Positions 38,101-47,100 of a DNA stretch of 64,000 nucleotides are shown in pieces. The position numbers and the translations under genes are program-made. Source of the stretch: Trileptium ribeirensis (taxonomy: Eukaryota; Nematoda; Enoplea; Enoplida; Thoracostomopsidae); contig JASANE010021376.1 in NCBI GenBank assembly GCA_030248225.1, positions 1-64,000 of the forward strand, in the 5' to 3' direction. A model generated the notes under the pieces. It was not told the DNA's origin, made no database searches, and saw only the letters and a list, made by a program, of their open reading frames with translations. How positions within the stretch are numbered: position 1 is the first letter of the stretch; every line of letters starts with the position of its first letter.

Positions 38101-41100
38101 CATTTGAAAAAGATCACATAGCTAATACAGATACTCGATGACATATACTTTTGGAATAACGTCACTCAGCAAGAGAACACCCAAAGATAGATCAAAATAT
38201 TCAGATAAATCAGTTCTCAATTTTGAAACTTACATCTTGTCCTATTTCGACTAAAACCGCTGATTTTCAAAAATTTTAGAAATGCTGATGTCGAAATGCT
38301 TTGTAAATATACGAGGTCATGAGCTTAAAATCCAAGGTTCCCATTGCTTAGGCACGCTGCAAAATTTATTTGCGGCGACTTATATGTACTTTTAACGATC
38401 AAATGTACATCCTTACTTGGAGTCAAAACTGTAATAGTAGATATCTAGCTTTCGAATATTACAGATTACACTTAAGCATGGTAAGGTTTCCAGATATATA
38501 CAGCGAATCACTAGACAATCTGATTATGTGCAAATCTCGTGCATTTTCATGCCAATTATGAACGTTCATGTTTTAAGACTAAGCCCCCAGTAATCGAAAA
38601 GCTTAGCTTCGTGAGCTATTAGTCTAGGAAACTAGCCAGAGTAGAATCTTTCTGTTTTTATTACGAGCTACCCAATTCAAGAGCGGTCTAAATGTTTGGT
38701 GTTATATTTAAATCCAGTTCTGACGCAACATGAGCGGTAATAAAGTCGTTTCATCAGTGTTTTGTTTAGATCCAGTATGAGACGTATTTAGAACCAAGTT
38801 CTGTCTCCAACTGTCAATAGTTGCATAGTTGGGTCGATTAGTTTAAATATCTGTTTCACCGGCCTGTCATACGTATACTGCAATGTTAATGCTGTTTACA
38901 CCTTTCATTGCGAAATACGTGGGTGAAAACCAAATTTTTTTCAAGTCAAAATGATACAGTTAATGTTGCCGTTAACATGGAATTGAATGATCACTTAAAC
39001 TGTGTACTTAAACTGATAATAAAATGAACGTTTGCCTATTTTGCCAGGGAATAGGATTTTTTAATCTTCTATACCTAAACCTGTTTGTGTTGCGGAGAAT
39101 AAGAGATTGTTGAATAATGCATTTTCAAAGAAAATTTAGCCAAATTGCTTATTCGAGATACAATACATACAATAGTTACTGAACCAATTTAATGCTATTT
39201 TTTGCACCTTCTATTACCTATTCTGGTTTACCTCTTGCCATGATATCAAAAACCGGGTCATAAATTCGAGCCTAATATGCCTAAATTTGAGCGTCAAATC
39301 TATGTGAAAGGATGTTAAACTATTACTGGTTGCAATATAGATATAGCCTGACCTGTTTAGATTATCGTTTTGTAGTGTATATAAACCTTACTAAGCGGTA
39401 CACTGGGACCGTAGATTTTATTTCCAGTTCCTCACTTTTAGAGTTAAGAAGTATTATTCTTGGCTTGGCGAAGACAAAGCTAGCCACTTGCGTGTCTAAG
39501 GTCCGTCGACTTAGAAGTAGTGGATCATTTCGGCGGGTGGGAGGGAGAAGGTGGGTAAGGCGGAGTGGATGGTAGTTATTAGTATATATTTAAGAAAATT
39601 CACGTTCGTTACTGTAGAAAAGAATCCACTAATAGTACAGTTGCCAATAATTTGTTTTAGTACAAATTTACAATATTTAAGACTTGCCTATGATTCATTT
39701 TTCGGCGGAATTTCTGCATTAACGAACACACAATTTCAAAAAATGAACGGTTTCTCAAACGACTACTGGGGTTGGGGAGGTGAAGACGACGATGCGTACA
39801 ACAGGTGTGAAACCGGTTTACTAAATTATAGAATTATAACGCATGCTTATTATAGATGTGGGGTGATGGGAGTTATTCCCCTAAGCATCGAATACCCTGC
39901 ATCATTCCCCGACAGATCGCGCAACCAAACCCCAGTTAAAGGGTCCAAGCACCAAATTCCTAGGCACCGAAGGCGCCGCTACCCCACCCCGTCCCCAGCT
40001 ACCACCCTGGGGAGTCCGACAACCGACCCTCCAAAGGCTCACAGTACGCCCTCATGAGACCTCGGACCCTGAGCATGTGTTATATGCTGATTTCTTCTAT
40101 TTAGTTTAGCACGTTTTGTAGGTTACGACCAAGATATCTGACAAAAATCTTTAGGGCTAAGCAGCATGACCTTTCCTTGTCTAACTTATTTACAAACATG
40201 ATTATTAATCTGAACAGTCGCATGACAAGAGTAGCTATTGGATTTATTCATCTTAATTTTAATAACCTTCATAATAATAATAATCATTGGCGCGGTCTTT
40301 TCTATATTTTGCTTGTTCTTCAGAATAATTCCGTTTGTGCAGCTTTGCGGATTTTCTAGTAAAATAAACAATACATTACACATGTGTTTGGTAAGGGTAG
40401 CGTTCTATAATTATTATAACCTTCAATATAATTTTTAGGTAAAGTAACCATGACATCCTTGTTTCATTTCTTTGGTATCTGTTCCTCTATAAAATCTTCA
40501 CTGTAAATAATAAACAATTATTACAACCTTCAATATAATTTTTAGGTAAAGTAACAATGACAGCTTTGTTTCATTCCTTAGGTATCTGTTCCTCTATAAA
40601 ATCTTCACTATAAAAAATTATTACAACCTTCAATATAATTTTTGGTAAAGTAAAAGTTACAGCCTAGTTTTATTGCTTTGGTATTTGTTCGTCTATAAAA
40701 TCTTCACTGTAAATAATAAGTAATTATTACAACTTTCAATATAATTTTTAGGTAAAGTAACCATGACATCCTTGTTTCATTTCTTTGGTATCTGTTCCTC
40801 TATAAAATCTTCACTGTGAATAATAAACAATTATTACAACGTTTAATATAATTTTTAGGTAAAGTAACCATGACATCCTTGTTTTATTGCTTTGGTATTT
40901 GTTCGTCTATAAAATCTTCACTGTAAATAATAAGTAATTATTACAACTTTCAATATAATTTTTAGGTAAAGTAACCATGACATCCTTGTTTCATTTCTTT
41001 GGTATCTGTTGATCTATAAAATCTTCACTGTGAATAATAAACAATTATTACAACGTTTAATATAATTTTTAGGTAAAGTAACCATGACATCCTTGTTTTA

Positions 41101-44100
41101 TTGCTTTGGTATTTGTTCCTCTATAAAATCTTCACTGTAAATAATAAACGATTATTACAACCTTGTATATATATAATTTTTAGGTAAAATAACAATGACA
41201 ACCCTGTTTCATTCCTTTGGTATCTGTTCCTGTATAAAATCTTCACTGTAAATAATAAATAATTATTACAACCTTCAATATAATTTTTGGAAAAGTAACA
41301 ATGACAGCCTTGTTTCATTCCTTTGGTATCTGTTCCTCTATAAAATCTTCACTGTAAATAATAAATAATTATTACAACTATCAATATAACTTTTAGGTAA
41401 AGTAACCAAGACAGACTTGTTTCATTTCTTTGGTATTTGTTCCTCTATAGAATCTTCACTGTAAATAATAAACAATTATTACAACCTTGTATATAATTTT
41501 TAGGTAAAATAACAATGACAACCCTGTTTCATTCCTTTGGTATCTGTTCCTGTATAAAATCTTCACTGTAAATAATAAATAATTATTACAACCTCCAATG
41601 TAATTTTTAGGTAAAGTAACAATGACAGCCTTGTTTCATTCCTTTGGTATAAAATCTTCACTGCAAATAATAAGCAATTTATTCGTTAGTGCTTCGTCGC
41701 CAGACTGAATGACTTCATCGAGATATCATCTAAATCTTGGATTTTCTTAGTTTTATTTTACTGAGAGCTCGTTCGATTATGAAGACCAATGTTCTTCTCA
41801 GTGAAACATTGATGATAGAGAAATTATTTGACACAGCTTGTACGAACTCACAGTCATCCATATATTTTTCGAAGAGGTATGTACAGTGTTCTGTCTTACA
41901 GCTGATAACACCTTCCCTTGATAAAAACATTAATTCATATGTACGTTGACGGTGCTTAGTTTAGGTTTGCATTATCTATTGATGTCTTTAGTTTGCATTT
42001 AAGCAATTCGCGTTTCGTTTTACTGCGCACTTCGCTCAATGGCAATGCATTTGCCATTTGTCAAACCACGTTCTTGTCATCGCTTTGTTACCGATTTCTA
42101 CGTACTCTTTCTCTGGCTGTCTCTCGGGATTCATATTTGTCGTTATTTGCTTCTATCTTCTCTGTTAAAAGCTGTGGTGCCTTTTCTGAGCTCTATTTTT
42201 ATCCTGTCTTTTGTGACTGTGGGAATGTGTTTTTTGCACCTTTTGTTATGAGTTATATGCATATAATTATATAAAGCATAAAATATTCTTTTTATTTTAG
42301 CGTTCTCCCAGAGAAATATATTACTGCGAATTCGGGGTTGTCCCAGAATTAAGGAAAAGTGTTGGTACAGTCATGACTCAACAACAACTTGAGATAATTT
42401 ATGACTTTTCATTTTTTATAAACAATCATTATACTTAGATATTACTAACTATATAGCTAACTCTAATTGCTAATTAACAGAATAATGCACCTATCTACTC
42501 GAAAATTTTTGTTACATGCGACATGTCGTACGTAGCTGTGTTACATACGACATGTTGTATGTAACACATGTTTCACACAACATGTTGTATGTTACCAATG
42601 TTACATACGACATGTGGTATGTAACCAGTGTTACATACAGCATGTCGTACGTAACCAGCGTTTAATGCCCCGCTCCAGTTTTATCTTGGTGCCTTTGCAG
42701 AGGAGCACGACTATCAAAGTGGAGGAGACTCCACTGTCAAACTGGATCGGGCCGATATCAAACTGGAGGGGTCGAATACCAAACTGGAAGGGGCCAATAT
42801 CAAACTGTAAGAAGGTACCAATATCAAACTGTAGGGAGCACCAATATTAAACTATCGAGGACACCAATATAAACCCGGAGGGGGCACCAATATCGAACTG
42901 CAGGGGCGCGCCAATAACAAATTGGAAGGGGCACCAATATCAAACTGGAGGAAACACCAATATCGAACTGGAGAGGGTATAGATATGAAACTAAGGGGGG
43001 CACCAATATCAAACTGGAGAGGCACCAATACCAAACTGGTGAGGGACTCTAATATCAAACTGAAGGAGGCACCAATATCAAACTGGAGAGAGACACCAAT
43101 ATCGAACTGGAGACGGCACCACTAACGAACGAGTTTTTTAAAAGACCTATTGGACCGGAAGTACACCAAAACGATTGTACATATCTCTATGACCGATCAA
43201 AATATACTGGCAGTAATAGGTTCATTTCGTACAGTTCTATGTACCAATGTTACATACGACATGTCGTATGTAATGCATCATTTACAATAAGATGCGTGCG
43301 CATGGTTTTCATTATGTCACGCATTCAAATGGGCTAGCTACTATGTCACGCATACAGTCCAGCTCGACTATTTAAATGTTGATTAGCGTAGCTGGGCTAT
43401 GCATTTGTTATAGAGCGTCGAGCCAAACTGTGCTTTTGTCACGAGGCGTTCAGCAGAGCCCTATAACTTAAGCCAGAGTCCATTTAGTCCGCGAATTACG
43501 AAAAAACATTTTACTATACGTATTTGAATATTGCTCCAAAAGCGGCATACAGCTTAAAAATTTAATTGTATATATTACAACAAATATATAACTTAGAATT
43601 AGTGTGAAAATACTATAGAACAAAATGCTATTACACTAAGCACATTACTAAATAAAATTTCTCAATTGATATTTCAGCCGGAATCTCCGTTTGTCACGCA
43701 AAGCGTAGCTAAGCTCCCTGTTTGTCACATTAATACTTGCTAAGCTATAAAAATGTACCATAGTAGTCCAGCTAAGCTATAGTTTACCTGAACTAGTTGA
43801 GTTGGACGCGTGACATAATTTGCCTTTGGCGCACGCATCTTATCGTAAATGATGCATAACATTGACTACATACGACATGTCGTGTGTAACACGGGTTACT
43901 ACATACAGCATGCCGTATCTAACACAGCTACGTACTACATGTCGTGTGTAATAAAACTTTTCAAGTAGATGGGCGCATTAATATTTTGTGGATCAGTAAT
44001 AAGTCTCTTAGCGAAAAAGTTACTGCAGTTAGACATAGGAATTTTACAGTGGGCATATCTTTTTCGACAAAACAGTTACCGGTGATAGTTACTTGCTGAA

Positions 44101-47100
44101 TGATGATTTTTGGATCCAATTTTAACAGCTGGACGAGTGCGACAAATCCCTTTTCCAAGAACACAGCGCGCAAATTTTATTACGCCAATTTCATTATGCC
44201 AAATTAATGTGAGAATGGTTGGTTGGATGTCTAATTTAAAGATCGTTGGATAGGTAGACGTGACTTATTAAGCGCCCTGTCCGTTCCCCGGATTGGACGC
44301 CTCCGCACTTCTTTCTTTAGGGTGTCATGCCTCTAGGGAGAAAATTTTCTGGAGGAGGCCCTGGACTGTGGAACAACTGAAGAATTTCCTTGCAAAAGAA
44401 CTTTGTCTGGTATACATCCAACTATTTCGAAAATTCTGCCGATCTTTGCGATTTTGTCTAAAGAGATGTACGAGATTGTAGGAGCCCAGTTGTTCCTTTA
44501 ATGCCAAATCAATTTGTTAATTTTGAAAGTTTATGTTAGTATTATTCGTAATAGAAATTTTGTGCCTGTATCGTTTGTGGTTCCAATGTGTTTTCCTTAC
44601 TTCTAGGACACCTTATAAGTTATCAATGTTTGTATCAAACTGGGCTATAAATCGAACGACAAATGTTTACAATATTAGGTTTTTGAAGCTTTTTAGAGCT
44701 AAAATTGTGTTTTTTAAATCACGAACATTGTCAAAAAATAATTCCGGAATAGTAAAAAACATGTTGACTACGATACACAGCATTATTGCAACAACAAGAA
44801 CGTTTTTGCCGACTAATTTATAAATATTATACTTGTTTATATTAAATATTTTTTATAATGGTTAATAATAGCAGAAAATAGTTTATTTTATATTAAACAT
44901 TTCTTCTTGCGCTAAGTTTCTATTTTAGGGTCAAAGCTGCCGGCTACAGTATATTTAGATACCCTCCGAATATTGCAAGATACGTTTCGATCAAACACAT
45001 ACGAGAAAAAATGAACTCAGATAATCCTTGCAGGTATGCATAGTATAATCGAATTTCGAAATATAGATTTTATATATTTTCAGTTTAAGAAAAAATTGAG
45101 AGTGCAATTAGGCATAACGATTTTACTAACTTCATTGATACTTTCCCTCTTAAACATACATGTCCGCGGTCGGTCATACCAGGGGGGTAGAGGATCCCAC
45201 GGGGGGGTCGCGGCCATCCCAGGTGGGGGTAACCCCCCTCGCCGGCCAAATTTTCCTGGGGGGAGGCTAGTCGTGAGGACCTTTTTTTGGTCCTCGCAGC
45301 CACATTTTTCGTGTATGAGTGCAGTTTTTGCAGAAAAATTATTAAAATACAAAATTTTTTAACGTATATGTATTTACTTATAATATAAATATATATAATT
45401 TATATATAATGCATAACTGTATTTTAATATATATTTGTCACTTATTTAGTTATTTAATTAGTCTATTTTGTCAGTTATTCGGTGTGTAATATTTTAACAC
45501 ATTGCGTGTTGCATAAACAGCGCAAAGATTTGTAATCGCCAATAACATACATTATTAGCGTTGTGTTTGCCTAGGTAACAGTAACCAATAACTCACATAA
45601 TAATACTTGGGATGCTTGCCCGATTGTATATACATAAAGTTAAAATATTTCAAGCGCTCAACTTAGGTGAGAAAAGAGCAGGGGTAATTAATATTTCAAA
45701 CTTGACCCTCGCGTTATGTAGAAGCTGTATTTTTACTCGAAATTCCACATCATTCAAATGACCCGATGACAAAATAGGTAGCAGAATGATCTAGAGCCGC
45801 GGGCTGTCCTACCAATCAGATATTAGAGGGTTCAATTCACGTCACTGCGTTCTTTAGTTTTCCTCAATTTTTGTTCGCATGAAGCAAAGACACACAATAA
45901 CTTTAACCGGGCATTGATTTTTATATAATTTATCAAATATTATTTTTGGAATAGTATTTTGCAAAAGCATATTATCCATTTTTGGGCCCATGTCACCTTT
46001 AGGGGTCGGACGTTATAACGTTAGAAAAAAGATTAGCTTAGAGCGGGGGGTTGGCGGGGCCGGCAGCCCCCAACTTAGGCTCAGGCTTAGTACATGGATC
46101 ATATAGGGACCTTAGCTTAGGCTAAGACTAAGGTTTAGGCTTAGTATATTGAGAACGGCGTGGCATGCATTATACTTCGGCCCCTAGTTTACATGGGCCC
46201 ATTTTTGTATGAACTGCCGCTTATTCGGTGAAAAGACAAAACTACCAACGTAAATTAAACAAGAAAGAGCTTAAGAACGGTAGAAATCAAAGGCGCCAGG
46301 CGGAAGCGAAAATTCTATAAATTCTAGGCCTCCATTATCTCCAATTAAAAGAAGTTAACAGTAAATCATTTAACGAAATATAATGCTTTGAAACGGCTTA
46401 ACTCGAAACTAACGATGCCAATGAAATTGCGTGCTCGGCACAATAACATTACACAAACGTACTATGGTTAAAGTAAGCATTGCTAAATATAAATCACAAA
46501 ATGTTTATCAACTAGTCAAACACTCAACGGTCCATGGGAAGCGGTTAGCTTTTTAATTATTTCTTTACCGATTGTTGATATTGATAAAATTTAAACCATT
46601 TTTAATGCGCTGCATTTTCATGACTATTGTTGCTAATAAGGGTCTTTCGTCTTAGGCGATATGATAAGATATGTTATGTTAGTTATTCAACTCGTTGGTG
46701 TACGAACGTTTTATTTTGTATCGATTAGCAGCTATCTTGCGTTATGGTCATTTTTGGTGCACCTTGGGTTTAAGGCTCCAGTTGATTTTGGCCAGATTCA
46801 GATAACAAATAGTGATCGGATTTTAGGTGTATAGCTTAACCAAAATTTAATACAACCTGACAGATCGTTAACACACAACCGGTGATATTGTGGTTATATA
46901 TGGCGTTTAGTTGAACTTTTCAATTTATGTGGGATTGTGCTTATGGGAGCGATAATTATACTGTTATATGTTCTTGTTATGAGATCAAACACAGTTTAAG
47001 AAGTGCTGTAATGTATTCATTACACTGATGAAGACTAAAATTTGAATAGTATGTACATCACATTGAGCATAATTACAATTGAGATATAGATTATCCGAGA

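Larger units (their letters stand above)
39805..44928 (+). other. Intron 5 of the galactosyltransferase gene
   Basis: 5.1 kb, ending TATTTTAG. It holds a 12-unit tandem array (40408-41690), a palindromic 30-bp satellite in three blocks (42511-42654, 43250-43273, 43866-43951), a ~27-bp minisatellite (42721-43136) and a PIF/Harbinger-like MITE (43274-43856). No other gene is recognised in it. Confidence 0.8.

Noticed and set aside
40408..41690. CRISPR-like array because of regular repeats
   Set aside because: Whole ~107-bp units are repeated with no unique spacers, and the host is a metazoan.
42614..43125. Repetitive peptides (ISNWRG-type and DIGAP-type frames) that might suggest a repeat protein
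   Set aside because: They are produced by the ~27-bp minisatellite in both orientations, lie inside an intron and shift frame where unit lengths vary.
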